The notes: generated by a model not told the origin, from the sequence alone. Positions 42,490 through 51,534 are shown, counted from the stretch's first letter. The stretch: DNA of 64,000 bases from Clostridia bacterium (GCA_022793335.1 JAAWCQ010000007.1:62001-126000); one strand, 5' to 3'. A program made the numbers and translations.

Positions 42490-43650
42490 ATGTCTTATAG
42501 AAATAAGTTACTTAGGATTACTCTAATATGCTACCTTCCAATTGTTGTATTGTTTGCGACAATCAGAATGCTTTCAGCTTTTGGAGTATTAGATTTTTTA
42601 AATAATGAGTGGGGCGGATATGTCCTCAATATAGTCATACAAGTAGGGCTGCTTTTTTGTCTGTCCATTTTCTTGTTTGCTTTTTTAATGAAATCAAATA
42701 CCAAAAATGTTTTGAAGTTTTTTGGTTTCAGAAAGATAAGATTTAGACAGATTTTGATAAGCATATTGATTGGAATTGTAGTTTATGTTTTAAATGTGCT
42801 TATAATGACCTTTATCAACGCATTGATGTCAAGCATTGGTTACAATTTCTCAAGTGGCGGGGAAAGAATGACTTCATATCCAATTTGGCTGCTTTTGGTC
42901 AACTTGTTTTTCACTGCAGTCCTGCCAGGCGTGTGTGAAGAAGTTGCACATCGTGGAATGATTTTGAATGGCTTCTCTCAATTCGGGCCAAGAAGGGCGG
43001 TTGTTCTATCGGCGCTGCTGTTTGGTCTTTTGCACTTAAATGTAGAGCAGGTAGTTTATGCCACTTTGATAGGAATTTTAGTTGGCTATATCTCACTTAG
43101 GACTGAAAGCATTTATCCGGCTATGATTGTCCATTTTATGAACAATGCAATTTCTGTATTTATGGGTTTTTCAAGCTTTCATAATCTTGGCTTTGACGCT
43201 GGCTTTCAAGTATTGCAATCATGGCTTAGCTCAAGCCCAATTCTTACTATTATGTTTATGATTTTGCTCATTTTTGCTTTGTTTATCTTTCTTTTCTGGC
43301 TGCTGTTTCATTTGTTTAAATTTTCTGCTCTTGACAGAATGGGAAAAATGCAAAAAGCTATGGTCGAGCAATATGAAAAAGAAAGATATCTTTATGAGAT
43401 TGAAAATATTAAAAATGGCAATTTCGATAGAGTGGATGATACAAGCATTCAAGAAAGATTTTTGGATAATTTCGACAAAATATACAATGAAAAAGCAAAA
43501 CAACTAGGCTATCACAGTGATATAACCTTCAATTTACAAAAAGAGCCAATTCTATATGAAACTGATAAAATTGCTAAAATAATTTTGACCACTATTATTG
43601 TGATTATGAGCACAATTACATTGTTTACATTCATTTGGGGCATTTTATGA
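42490..43650 (+). CDS. CPBP-family intramembrane protein (Abi domain), second copy
   Basis: 386 residues. Same motifs as the first copy, with small changes: CEEVAHRGMILNG, HLNVEQVVYATLIGILVG and MIVHFMNN. It has an extra charged cytoplasmic section (KAMVEQYEKERYLYEIENIK) and one more membrane helix at the C-terminus. GGGAGAAGG ribosome site. The stop overlaps the rlmH start (ATGA), linking it to a housekeeping gene. Duplication with the gene at 41377 is likely. Confidence 0.88.
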   Translation: MSYRNKLLRITLICYLPIVVLFATIRMLSAFGVLDFLNNEWGGYVLNIVIQVGLLFCLSIFLFAFLMKSNTKNVLKFFGFRKIRFRQILISILIGIVVYVLNVLIMTFINALMSSIGYNFSSGGERMTSYPIWLLLVNLFFTAVLPGVCEEVAHRGMILNGFSQFGPRRAVVLSALLFGLLHLNVEQVVYATLIGILVGYISLRTESIYPAMIVHFMNNAISVFMGFSSFHNLGFDAGFQVLQSWLSSSPILTIMFMILLIFALFIFLFWLLFHLFKFSALDRMGKMQKAMVEQYEKERYLYEIENIKNGNFDRVDDTSIQERFLDNFDKIYNEKAKQLGYHSDITFNLQKEPILYETDKIAKIILTTIIVIMSTITLFTFIWGIL

Positions 43651-44105
43651 TTACGATAAGGGTAGTTTGCGTTGGAAAGCTTAAAGAACGGTTTTGGCAG
43701 GAAGCTCAAGGCGAATATGTCAAAAGACTTTCGCGATTTTGCAAAACAGAAATAATCGAGCTTGAAGAACAAAATAAATTTGACAATATTGAAAAAATTA
43801 TTGCTTTAGAAGGTGAAGAAATTTTAAATTCACTTTCTGGCAAAAACATTTTGCTGGATTTAAATGGCAAAGAGCTTGCAAGCGAACAATTTGCAAACAA
43901 AATTGAGACGATTGCACTTGAAAACAGCACAATCACATTTGTCATTGGCGGCTCTTATGGAGTAAGCAATGCAGTCAAACAAAAAATAGGGGATAAGCTG
44001 TCTTTTGGAAAGGCTACTTATCCTCATAATTTAGCAAGAATAATCTTGCTTGAACAGATTTATCGGGCTTTTATGATAAATTCAAATTGCAAATATCATA
44101 AATAA
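43647..44105 (+). CDS. rlmH: 23S rRNA (pseudouridine1915-N3)-methyltransferase RlmH
   Basis: SPOUT methyltransferase acting on helix 69 of the large subunit. 152 residues: ITIRVVCVGKLKERFWQEAQGEYVKRL, LLDLNGKELASE, the knot motif FVIGGSYGVSN and the end HNLARIILLEQIYRAFMI...YHK. The ATG at 43647 overlaps the preceding stop; four more codons upstream are open but not conserved. Confidence 0.94.
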   Translation: MITIRVVCVGKLKERFWQEAQGEYVKRLSRFCKTEIIELEEQNKFDNIEKIIALEGEEILNSLSGKNILLDLNGKELASEQFANKIETIALENSTITFVIGGSYGVSNAVKQKIGDKLSFGKATYPHNLARIILLEQIYRAFMINSNCKYHK

Positions 44106-44208
44106 AATGCTGACGATTATAATAATTAAAATAAATTAAAAAACAAACTGCAAAAAAGACAACCACAAAAGATGACAATAAGCGTTATGATTGAAAGATT
44201 TCTGTAAT

Positions 44209-44664
44209 TCATAGCTCGCCTCTGTCATCAAAATGTTCGTCAAACAGACCGCTTGAATGTTTGTGAAAAGAAGCTTCATCTTTTTCATGTTCTCGGTTGA
44301 ATTTTTCTCTTAATTCTTCCTTATAAACATCTTCGCCGCTTTCAATATTATGAGCGTGGGCATAAGCACCTTTTTCAAAGATTGAGTCTTCTTTTTCTTC
44401 TTTATCCTCTTTTTTATTTTTGTTTATTTTATTTGCGAGGTCTTTTTTATTTCGTTTTGAAAGAATATTGAGGGTGCCTTTGCCTTTTATCAGTTTGAAA
44501 ATAAGCACAAAACTTGAAGCACCTACGATAATATAGATAATCCTTGACAATACGCTGGCTTGATAGCCAAATATTCCAGCGACAAAGTCATATTGCAAAA
44601 GACCAATCATAAGCCAGTTTATAGAGCCTATTAAGGTCAATAAAAAAGAAATTATGGTAATCAT
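44209..44664 (-). CDS. DUF378 membrane protein with charged tail
   Basis: 151 residues. The first 60 match DUF378 (YuzA-like): two helices with SINWLMIGLLQYDFVAGIFG and RIIYIIVGASSFVLIF. The remaining 85 residues are highly charged (KEDKEEKED, EKFNREHEKDEASFHKH) and absent from most short DUF378 proteins. Function unknown. GGAGGAAA ribosome site. Confidence 0.82.
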   Translation of the reverse strand: MITIISFLLTLIGSINWLMIGLLQYDFVAGIFGYQASVLSRIIYIIVGASSFVLIFKLIKGKGTLNILSKRNKKDLANKINKNKKEDKEEKEDSIFEKGAYAHAHNIESGEDVYKEELREKFNREHEKDEASFHKHSSGLFDEHFDDRGEL

Positions 44665-44727
44665 AGAATTTCCTCCTAGTATAATGTTCGCAAATCACGA
44701 AAAAAAATGCAAAAAACATAAAATTTG

Positions 44728-44756
44728 TTGACTTATTTGTGAAAAATGAATATACT
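44728..44756 (+). promoter_or_regulatory. Promoter of greA
   Basis: TTGACT (44728-44733), 17-nt spacer, TATACT (44751-44756). Confidence 0.72.
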
Positions 44757-44842
44757 ATAGAAGGTAAATTGAAAAAATCAATAGTTACTTTGTCAAAGTT
44801 GAATGATGGAGTATTTTTTTAAATTTATAAAAGGAGCTAAAC

Positions 44843-45313
44843 ATGACACATTTTTTAACCGCTGAGGGCAAAAAGCAATTAGAAGAAAAATTAAATTATT
44901 ACAAATCTACTAGAAGGGTTGAGGCAAGCGAAAAGATTGCTATTGCAAGAGAATTTGGCGACCTTTCTGAAAATTCTGAATATGATGCAGCTAAGGAAGA
45001 ACAAGCACAAATCGAAGCTGAAATTCATGAAATGGAAGATATTCTCTTAAACTGTGAAATTATTGATAATTCTGCTACAGAAGGTCAGGTAAGCATTGGC
45101 TCTACTGTCACAGTGTATGATGAAGAATTTGATGAAAACCTTGTTTTGCAAATTCTGGGCTCAACTGAAAGCAATCCAGCAAAAGGCATCATCAGCAATA
45201 ATTCACCAGTAGGTGCAGCCCTTATCGGAAGAAAGGTGGGGGAAAAGGTCACTGTTAAAATGGAAGGCGGCGACATAGTTTACAAAATTTTGGAAGTAAA
45301 ACACAATTTTTAG
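44843..45313 (+). CDS. greA: Transcription elongation factor GreA
   Basis: Stimulates transcript cleavage in backtracked RNA polymerase. 156 residues: N-terminal coiled coil with the acidic tip FGDLSENSEYDAAKEEQ, and a C-terminal FKBP-like domain ending KVGEKVTVKMEGGDIVYKILEV. Full length. AAAGGAG site; terminator follows. Confidence 0.96.
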   Translation: MTHFLTAEGKKQLEEKLNYYKSTRRVEASEKIAIAREFGDLSENSEYDAAKEEQAQIEAEIHEMEDILLNCEIIDNSATEGQVSIGSTVTVYDEEFDENLVLQILGSTESNPAKGIISNNSPVGAALIGRKVGEKVTVKMEGGDIVYKILEVKHNF

Positions 45314-45326
45314 AAGATAAATTTGC

Positions 45327-45362
45327 AAATTTGACAAGATTTCTCTTGCCAAATTTGTTTTT
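45327..45362 (+). terminator. Terminator after greA
   Basis: CAAATTTG-CAAGA / TCTTG-CAAATTTG stem with a bulge on each side, followed by T5. Confidence 0.75.
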
Positions 45363-45430
45363 ATGTAGTAAACTATTTAAAATAGTTTTATAGTTTAAAA
45401 GGCAATTTTTTATAGATAGGCAAAAATATT

Positions 45431-46357
45431 ATGATGTTTAAAAATTCTTGTAGACTCTTATTTGCAAACTTTGCTGAGGTATGGAAACTTCTTGTTTACC
45501 ATATTTTGTCTTTTGCAGTCAGCGTGGCTCTTCTTGCCGTATTTTATAAAAACTATATTGACTATGCCACAATCGCAAGCGCAAATGCAGGGCTTCCTAC
45601 AGCTTGGGAAACAGGCACTTTATATGGTGCAAACTTCTCAAAGTCGCTTACAATTGTTGCAAATTTCATGGTTGAGTATTTTAAGGTTATGTTTACCTCA
45701 AATATCGGAATTGGCATTTATTTTTGCGTGATTATCTTCCTTCTTTTGCCACTTCTTATGAATATTGGAAAGGTGGTAAGTTGCGAGCTTATGTATGGCT
45801 ATATGTCAGCCTGCCAAAGACAAAGCTTCACGGGCACCTATCTTAAAACACTTAGAAGCTCACTTGCTTATTCATCTGTCAAAGTGCTTTATGCAATTCC
45901 TTTCAACTTTTTGATTTTGTTTGGAATGTGGGCTTTGACCAGAATTGACAACGGCGTTTTTGACTATTTTATGCCGGTTGCTTTTGTGCTTTTAGCTGCC
46001 GCTTTGATGGCGATAAAAGAGCTTTTTAATGCTGGATGGGCACCTGCTAAGGTTGTCTATAACCACAATGTATTTTCGTCTTATACAATTGGTATGAGAG
46101 CTGTGCTTAGAAGGGGCGCAAGAGTTTATTCAACAGCTTTTATAATCTATCTTCTTGCAACAGTGCTTGCTATGGTGCTTGGCCTTTATGCAATCATCGT
46201 GATACTTCCAATTGTGCCAATTTTTGTTCATATCTTTGAAATGGTTGCCTTTTTCTCAAGTCAAGGCATGAGATTTTATGTTGATAATGACACTATTTTG
46301 TCACCAAAAAGACTTGAAGAAGTTGACAAACTTGACGACGCAAAATACATTCTGTAA
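45431..46357 (+). CDS. Unknown polytopic membrane protein
   Basis: 308 residues with about six hydrophobic segments (for example LLVYHILSFAVSVALLAVFY, YFCVIIFLLLPLLMNIG, FIIYLLATVLAMVLGLYAIIVI). The first contiguous stretch FANFAEVWKLLVYHI and the long extracytoplasmic loop with NAGLPTAWETGTLYGANFS show no known motif. Start could be either of two adjacent ATG codons. Lies between greA and rnj. Family not recognised. Confidence 0.7.
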   Translation: MMFKNSCRLLFANFAEVWKLLVYHILSFAVSVALLAVFYKNYIDYATIASANAGLPTAWETGTLYGANFSKSLTIVANFMVEYFKVMFTSNIGIGIYFCVIIFLLLPLLMNIGKVVSCELMYGYMSACQRQSFTGTYLKTLRSSLAYSSVKVLYAIPFNFLILFGMWALTRIDNGVFDYFMPVAFVLLAAALMAIKELFNAGWAPAKVVYNHNVFSSYTIGMRAVLRRGARVYSTAFIIYLLATVLAMVLGLYAIIVILPIVPIFVHIFEMVAFFSSQGMRFYVDNDTILSPKRLEEVDKLDDAKYIL

Positions 46358-46546
46358 AATTTCTTAAAGCACAAATATTAAAGTTTTTGAAATTAAAACT
46401 TAAAATACAAACGAATTATTCTACAAAAGAGAAGTCTTTATTTTAAAGACTTAGTATTTTTGTGGAATAAAATTTAAAGTCACTTTTTAAGTTGAGTATG
46501 AAAAAAAGATTGCAGGGCAGTCTTAAAAATAAAAAAAGGAGAAAAA

Positions 46547-48205
46547 ATGAATAACAACAAATTAAAAATTACATTTCTAGGAGGAGTAGGCGAAATAGGA
46601 AAAAACATGACCGCGCTTGAATATAATGACGAAATAGTCATTGTTGATGCTGGTCTGACTTTCCCTGATGACGATTTGCCAGGAGTTGATATTGTAATTC
46701 CAGACATGAGCTATATAATTGAAAATAAAGATAAGGTGAAAGCTCTCCTTCTTACTCATGGTCACGAAGACCATATTGGCGCTGTTCCATTCTTACTTGA
46801 ACAAGTGCCAGTTACAATCTATGGATCAAGACTTACTCTTGCACTTGTAGAAAATAAGATGAAAGAACATCCAAAGGTTAAATATAAGGCTGTTGCTGTA
46901 AAGCCAAAAAATGTATTAAAAATAGGAAATTTCATCATTGAGTTTATTAAAGTAAGTCATTCTATTGCAGGCTCACTCGCGCTTTCAATAACTACACCAG
47001 CGGGTACTGTTGTGCATACTGGCGACTTTAAGATTGATTATGAGCCAATTGATGGTGAAATGACAGACCTTACAAGGCTTGGTGAAATAGGCCGAAAGGG
47101 CGTTCAACTTTTGCTTTGTGAAAGCACAAATGTATGCAGGAAAGGCTATTCAATGAGCGAAAAGTCTGTTGGAAGAACACTTGATGACATAATTAAAAAC
47201 CATGCCAATAATCGTATTATTGTGGCAACTTTCGCTTCAAACATACACAGAATGCAACAGATTTTAAGCATTGCTGAGAAGTATAATAGAAAGATAGCAT
47301 TTACTGGTCGAAGCATGATAAATGTCAGCGAAGTTGCATTGAAACTTGGCGAGCTTAAATTCAATCGAGAAAATATTGTTGACCTTGAAAAAGTTGATAA
47401 GATGGACGATAAAGAAATTCTTATTATGACTACTGGCAGTCAGGGTGAGCCTATGAGCGCGCTTACTCGTATGGCAGCTGGCGAATTTAAAAACCTTAAA
47501 ATAAGACAAAATGACCTTGTTATTTTGTCAGCATCTCCAATTCCTGGAAATGAAAAAAATGTTTATAATGTCATCAATGCTTTGTATAAACTTGGCGCTG
47601 ATGTTATCTATGACGAGCTTGCTGATGTTCACACTTCTGGACACGCCTGCCAAGAAGAATTAAAACTTATGCACAGCCTTGTAAAACCAAAATTCTTTAT
47701 GCCAGTGCATGGTGAATATCGCCATTTAAAAACGCATAAAGAACTTGCAATGTCACTTGGTATGGAAGGAAGAAACATCTTGCTCCCAAGCCTTGGAATG
47801 CAGGTGGAAATCACACAAAACTCAATGAAAGAGGGCAAGTTTGTCAAGGCTGGTCAGCGTCTTGTTGACGGAATTGGCATTGGTGATATGGATAGTAATG
47901 TTCTTAGAGAGAGAAAACAGCTCAGTGAAGACGGAATTTGTGTAGTATGCGTGAATATCAACAATGTTGCTGGAGAGGTAATAGGTGATCCGTTTATTAT
48001 TACTCGTGGCGTTGTGTATGCTGATGAACAAGAAAGCTTTGTTCAAGATGCAAAAGCTTGCATTGTTGCTTCATTAAAAGAGGCAGATCTTCGCGGTGTT
48101 GACCCAACGATGATTAGGGCATCTCTTAGAAGAAATGTGTCAAACTTCATTTTCAGACGCACAAAAAGACGCCCAATGATTTTGACAATAGTTACTTTAG
48201 GGTAG
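46547..48205 (+). CDS. rnj: Ribonuclease J
   Basis: Metallo-beta-lactamase RNase with 5'-3' exo- and endonuclease activity, central to Gram-positive mRNA decay. 552 residues: HGHEDHIG at 71-78 (HxHxDH), VVHTGDFKID, the beta-CASP region TGSQGEPMSALTRMA, PVHGEYRHL, and the C-terminal domain. AAGGAG ribosome site. trmR follows after 6 nt. Confidence 0.95.
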   Translation: MNNNKLKITFLGGVGEIGKNMTALEYNDEIVIVDAGLTFPDDDLPGVDIVIPDMSYIIENKDKVKALLLTHGHEDHIGAVPFLLEQVPVTIYGSRLTLALVENKMKEHPKVKYKAVAVKPKNVLKIGNFIIEFIKVSHSIAGSLALSITTPAGTVVHTGDFKIDYEPIDGEMTDLTRLGEIGRKGVQLLLCESTNVCRKGYSMSEKSVGRTLDDIIKNHANNRIIVATFASNIHRMQQILSIAEKYNRKIAFTGRSMINVSEVALKLGELKFNRENIVDLEKVDKMDDKEILIMTTGSQGEPMSALTRMAAGEFKNLKIRQNDLVILSASPIPGNEKNVYNVINALYKLGADVIYDELADVHTSGHACQEELKLMHSLVKPKFFMPVHGEYRHLKTHKELAMSLGMEGRNILLPSLGMQVEITQNSMKEGKFVKAGQRLVDGIGIGDMDSNVLRERKQLSEDGICVVCVNINNVAGEVIGDPFIITRGVVYADEQESFVQDAKACIVASLKEADLRGVDPTMIRASLRRNVSNFIFRRTKRRPMILTIVTLG

Positions 48206-48211
48206 GTTTTT

Positions 48212-48823
48212 ATGCAATATGATGAAATGCTTGCAAACTTGGAAACTTTCGCTCGTCAAAACTTTGTGCCAATTGTGCGTGAGAAAACAATTGAAAAAGT
48301 TTGTGAAATTCTTCAAAATGAGGACTCCCATGCAGTGCTTGAAATTGGCACTGCAATAGGCTATTCTGGCATAAGAATGTTGCATGCTTCAAGTCAAATC
48401 AAATTGACAACAATAGAAAAAAATCAAGAAAGATTCCTGCAGGCAAAAGAGAATTTTAAAGAATTTCGTTGTGAAGAAAGAGTAGTTTCAATCAATGGCG
48501 ACGCGCTAGACGAAATTGAGAAACTTCAAAGTGAAGGCAAAAAATTCGACTTCGTTTTCTTAGATGGCCCAAAAGGTCAATACTTTAAATATCTTAAAAT
48601 TTTAAAAAATCTTTTAACAGTGGGCGGTATCCTTTTTGCAGATAATATACTTTTAGGTGGACTTGTTCAAGATGAAAGCCGCGTTTGCCATAAAAACAGA
48701 ACAATGGTAAGAAATATGAAAAGCTTTATTGACATGCTTGAAAAAGATAATGATTTTGAGACGATGGTATATGACATAGATGACGGTTTCAGCATAAGCA
48801 AATTAAAAAAATCGGCAGAATAA
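48212..48823 (+). CDS. trmR: O-methyltransferase TrmR/YrrM-like (tRNA 5-hydroxyuridine)
   Basis: Class I methyltransferase of the catechol-O-methyltransferase-like group; the YrrM subgroup methylates 5-hydroxyuridine at tRNA position 34. 203 residues: VLEIGTAIGYSGIRML (SAM site), TTIEKNQERF, FVFLDGPKGQY (metal/SAM) and GGILFADNILLGG. 6 nt after rnj, so it is in the same operon. The exact tRNA substrate is inference from family. Confidence 0.82.
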   Translation: MQYDEMLANLETFARQNFVPIVREKTIEKVCEILQNEDSHAVLEIGTAIGYSGIRMLHASSQIKLTTIEKNQERFLQAKENFKEFRCEERVVSINGDALDEIEKLQSEGKKFDFVFLDGPKGQYFKYLKILKNLLTVGGILFADNILLGGLVQDESRVCHKNRTMVRNMKSFIDMLEKDNDFETMVYDIDDGFSISKLKKSAE

Positions 48824-48832
48824 TAAATTCTG

Positions 48833-48861
48833 TTGTTTTTTTTTGATAATTTTGTTACAAT
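48833..48861 (+). promoter_or_regulatory. Promoter of the PAP2 gene, almost leaderless
   Basis: TTGTTT (48833-48838), 17-nt spacer, TACAAT (48856-48861), then 9 nt to the ATG at 48871. No ribosome site. Confidence 0.5.
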
Positions 48862-48870
48862 ATATCTATT

Positions 48871-49428
48871 ATGGAGTTTGAATACGATATAATAAGATTT
48901 TTTCAGTCAAATGCGACAACAGGTTGGATAGCTTTTTTCCAAACAGCATCTATGTTTGGAAGCTATCTAGGTTTTTTAATAACCTTTATAATTGTGTTTG
49001 TTAAAAACAAAAAACTTGGACTTGCTGTTGCGCTCACTTTTGCTATAGGCTCAATAATAAACTATGCGCTTAAACTGCTGATAAGAAGACCTCGTCCATT
49101 CGACACCTACAGTGATATTTTAAACCTAGGCAATGAGGACGGCTTTAGCATGCCTTCTGGACACAGCCTATGCAGCGGAATGTTTGCAACTTTTCTTATT
49201 TATACCTTGCTTACTTATTCAAAAGACAAGTGGACAAAGGGCCTGGGGTGTTTTGCAATCTGCTTGCTTCCAATGCTGGTTGCACTTTCTAGAATGGTGC
49301 TTGGTGTGCATTATTTTACAGATACGCTGCTTGGCATAACTTTGGGTGTATTATTTGCTTTTTTTGCGATAATGTTGTATTATTATCTTGTCAAAAGATT
49401 GCCTGCTCGAAAGGGAAAAAGGCATTAA
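48871..49428 (+). CDS. PAP2-family membrane phosphatase
   Basis: Lipid phosphatase, 185 residues, about six membrane helices. The three active-site motifs are present: KLLIRRPRP, PSGHS and SRMVLGVHYFTD. Members dephosphorylate undecaprenyl diphosphate or phosphatidylglycerol phosphate; which one is not readable from sequence. Ends KRLPARKGKRH. May back up UppP at 18506. Confidence 0.9.
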   Translation: MEFEYDIIRFFQSNATTGWIAFFQTASMFGSYLGFLITFIIVFVKNKKLGLAVALTFAIGSIINYALKLLIRRPRPFDTYSDILNLGNEDGFSMPSGHSLCSGMFATFLIYTLLTYSKDKWTKGLGCFAICLLPMLVALSRMVLGVHYFTDTLLGITLGVLFAFFAIMLYYYLVKRLPARKGKRH

Positions 49429-49486
49429 AACTGTAAAAAGTGAAAAGCTTTAAAAATGTTTTTCATTCATGCGTATAGGAGAAAAT

Positions 49487-49936
49487 ATGGAAGAAATATT
49501 GTCAATAGTCACTAAAAATGAAAATGAGACAATGCTTGTAGGCGAAAAACTCGCTAAAACAGTTGGAAAAGGGGTTGTATTTACTCTGGTTGGAGATTTG
49601 GGTGCTGGCAAAACTCATTTTGTTAAAGGTTTTGCAAAAGGACTTGGCTCTGACGAGCTTGTCACAAGCCCAACATTTACACTGCTTAATGTATATGAGA
49701 AGGGAAAGGTGCCAGTATATCATTTTGATATGTACAGGCTTGAAAGTCTTGAAGAGGCTGAGGAACTTGGCTTCAACGAATATTTTGACCTAAATTCACT
49801 TGACGGAGTTGTGCTGGTGGAATGGCCAGAAAAAGTTAAAGGACTTATCAACTGTCCTCATATTCAGGTCAGAATTGAAAATATAGACGACTCTTGCCGT
49901 AAAATAGTTATCGGAAGCGTTGGAGGGAATGAATGA
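49487..49936 (+). CDS. tsaE: tRNA threonylcarbamoyladenosine biosynthesis protein TsaE
   Basis: ATPase needed for t6A37 tRNA modification. 149 residues: Walker A GDLGAGKTHF (about 36-45), TSPTFTLLNVYEKGKVPVYHFDMYRL, and VLVEWPEKV. The open frame starts at 49469, but AGGAG at 49477-49481 serves the ATG at 49487. The stop overlaps tsaB (ATGA). No tsaD or tsaC gene was seen in this window. Confidence 0.94.
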   Translation: MEEILSIVTKNENETMLVGEKLAKTVGKGVVFTLVGDLGAGKTHFVKGFAKGLGSDELVTSPTFTLLNVYEKGKVPVYHFDMYRLESLEEAEELGFNEYFDLNSLDGVVLVEWPEKVKGLINCPHIQVRIENIDDSCRKIVIGSVGGNE

Positions 49937-50568
49937 TTGCAATTTCTACTGCTTATAAAAAGGCTTTGATTGGAGTTGATATTGAAGGAGCAAAAGCATA
50001 TAAAGAACTTGACTCAAACTGCAAGCATAGCGAAAACATTCTGCCTTCACTAGATGAAACAATTGCTAAAACAGGAAAAAATTTTAAAGATAATGACTGC
50101 TTTGCACTTGTTGTTGGGCCTGGCTCATTTACAGGTTTAAGAATTGGAATATCACTTGTAAAAGGCTTTCTTGCAGGGGGCGGCGAAAAGAAAATTGTCG
50201 GCGTAACAACGCATGAGCTTATGGCATATACATATATTAAAAAATTCCAACCAAGCGAAAATTTCACATGTGTTGTAGATGCTTTAAGTGGTCTGTATTA
50301 TGTTTGTGAGTTTTCCTCACAGGGAGAAAAGCTTTGTGAAGAAAAACTGATTGAAAGAGAACAACTATTAAATATAAAGGGCAAACTTATTGGTTTAAGC
50401 GAAGAAAATGTTGATGAGGCGGCTGAAAAAGTAGAGCCATCAGCAGAAGATTTGCTTGAATTGTCACTTAAAAAACAGCTGGAAGATAGGTTTGTAAGAT
50501 CAGAAGAGCTTAAACCTTTATATCTTCGCAAAAGTCAGGCGGAAGCGAGCCTTGATAAAACAAAATAA
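49933..50568 (+). CDS. tsaB: tRNA threonylcarbamoyladenosine biosynthesis protein TsaB
   Basis: Actin/ASKHA-fold partner of TsaD. 211 residues: MIAISTAYKKALIGV, HSENILPSLDETI, VVGPGSFTGLRIGISLVKGF and the end KPLYLRKSQAE. The N-terminal segment is shortened compared with many members. Overlaps tsaE by 4 nt, the common tsaE-tsaB pair. Confidence 0.92.
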   Translation: MIAISTAYKKALIGVDIEGAKAYKELDSNCKHSENILPSLDETIAKTGKNFKDNDCFALVVGPGSFTGLRIGISLVKGFLAGGGEKKIVGVTTHELMAYTYIKKFQPSENFTCVVDALSGLYYVCEFSSQGEKLCEEKLIEREQLLNIKGKLIGLSEENVDEAAEKVEPSAEDLLELSLKKQLEDRFVRSEELKPLYLRKSQAEASLDKTK

Positions 50569-50602
50569 TTATTAAAATTTATTAAAAATTTTGAAAAAAT
50601 GA

Positions 50603-50631
50603 TAGACATTTGGCAAATACAATTGTATAAT
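50603..50631 (+). promoter_or_regulatory. Promoter of the acidic zinc-ribbon gene
   Basis: TAGACA (50603-50608), 17-nt spacer, TATAAT (50626-50631), then a leader of about 70 nt. Confidence 0.6.
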
Positions 50632-50705
50632 GTGGTAGAAACATTTAGAGATATGTTTTAATAAAAAATTAAATAAAAACAAAACTTAAATTTTAAGGAG
50701 AAAAC

Positions 50706-51263
50706 ATGAAAAAACCAGTTTATATTAGATGCCCTAGATGTGAGTTGAACTTTATTCAAAAAAAGGATAAATACTGTTCTGTTTGTAAGGCAGAAATGGA
50801 AGCTAAAAAGGATGATCTTGATGATGTGGATTTAGAGCTTTGCCCAATCTGCAAAACAAACTATATTCAACCAGATGAGATTATGTGCGCAAGTTGCCTC
50901 AAAGAAAGAAGGGGTGAGGATGGCGAGCTTGACAGCAATTGGGATGAATATATGATGTCTTCAGATGATGACGACGATACTATGTCTATGTATGATGAAC
51001 TTGGCGAGATGGCTTCTGTAAATGATATTACAAAAGCTGGCATGCTTGACGATGATATGGGTGAAGATATGGACTTCTCAGAAGATGAAGACCTTGACTT
51101 TGGTGATGAAGAATTTGCTGATGAAGGGGAAGAGCTTGATGAGAGCGACGAAGACTTCGATGAAGATTTCGACGATGAAGAAGACGATTTCGATTATGAC
51201 GATGACGACTTTGATGACGACGAAGATGATGATGACGAAGGCTTTGACGATGATGAAGACTAA
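50706..51263 (+). CDS. Zinc-ribbon protein with polyacidic tail
   Basis: 185 residues. Two Cys clusters at the N-terminus: CPRC...CSVC (about 9-27) and CPIC...CASC (about 47-64), each a likely four-Cys zinc ribbon. From residue 75 on, the protein is almost purely Asp and Glu with a few aromatic residues (FDEDFDDEEDDFDYDDDD). Such tails may mimic nucleic acid or bind cations. No family recognised; an interaction with RNA polymerase or ribosomes is only a guess. AAGGAG site; strong terminator after the stop. Confidence 0.78.
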   Translation: MKKPVYIRCPRCELNFIQKKDKYCSVCKAEMEAKKDDLDDVDLELCPICKTNYIQPDEIMCASCLKERRGEDGELDSNWDEYMMSSDDDDDTMSMYDELGEMASVNDITKAGMLDDDMGEDMDFSEDEDLDFGDEEFADEGEELDESDEDFDEDFDDEEDDFDYDDDDFDDDEDDDDEGFDDDED

Positions 51264-51265
51264 TT

Positions 51266-51295
51266 AAAAAGCATCAATTATTGATGCTTTTTTTA
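51266..51295 (+). terminator. Terminator after the zinc-ribbon gene
   Basis: AAAGCATCAA / TTGATGCTTT stem with a 3-nt loop and T-run. Confidence 0.88.
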
Positions 51296-51302
51296 GTTTT
51301 AT

Positions 51303-51342
51303 AAAAGAGTAAAAAGAGTAAAAAGAGTAAAAAGAGTAAAAG
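51303..51342. repeat. 9-bp purine-rich tandem repeat
   Basis: Four copies of AGAGTAAAA, followed to 51500 by diverged, strongly strand-biased purine-rich sequence with GATAA and GGTAAAAG variants. No credible gene in 51264-51549; long frames on the minus strand are low-complexity shadows. Confidence 0.65.
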
Positions 51343-51502
51343 TAATAAATGTGATAAGCGTGATAAGGGTGGTAAAAGAAGAAAACCAAGAAAAAGAGAT
51401 AAGCCAAGTAAAAGAGAAAAAAGGATAGAGTGGTAAAAGTGAAAAAATGTGATAAAGGTGAAAATGTAGTTGAAACTATACATAAAGTTGAAACTGATAC
51501 AT

Positions 51503-51534
51503 AAAAAAGAGGCAAGAAATTGCCTTTTTTTTTT
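51503..51534. terminator. Terminator of the large surface-protein gene
   Basis: AGGCAA / TTGCCT stem with GAAA loop, A-run and T-run on the two sides; just beyond the minus-strand stop at 51550. Confidence 0.8.
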
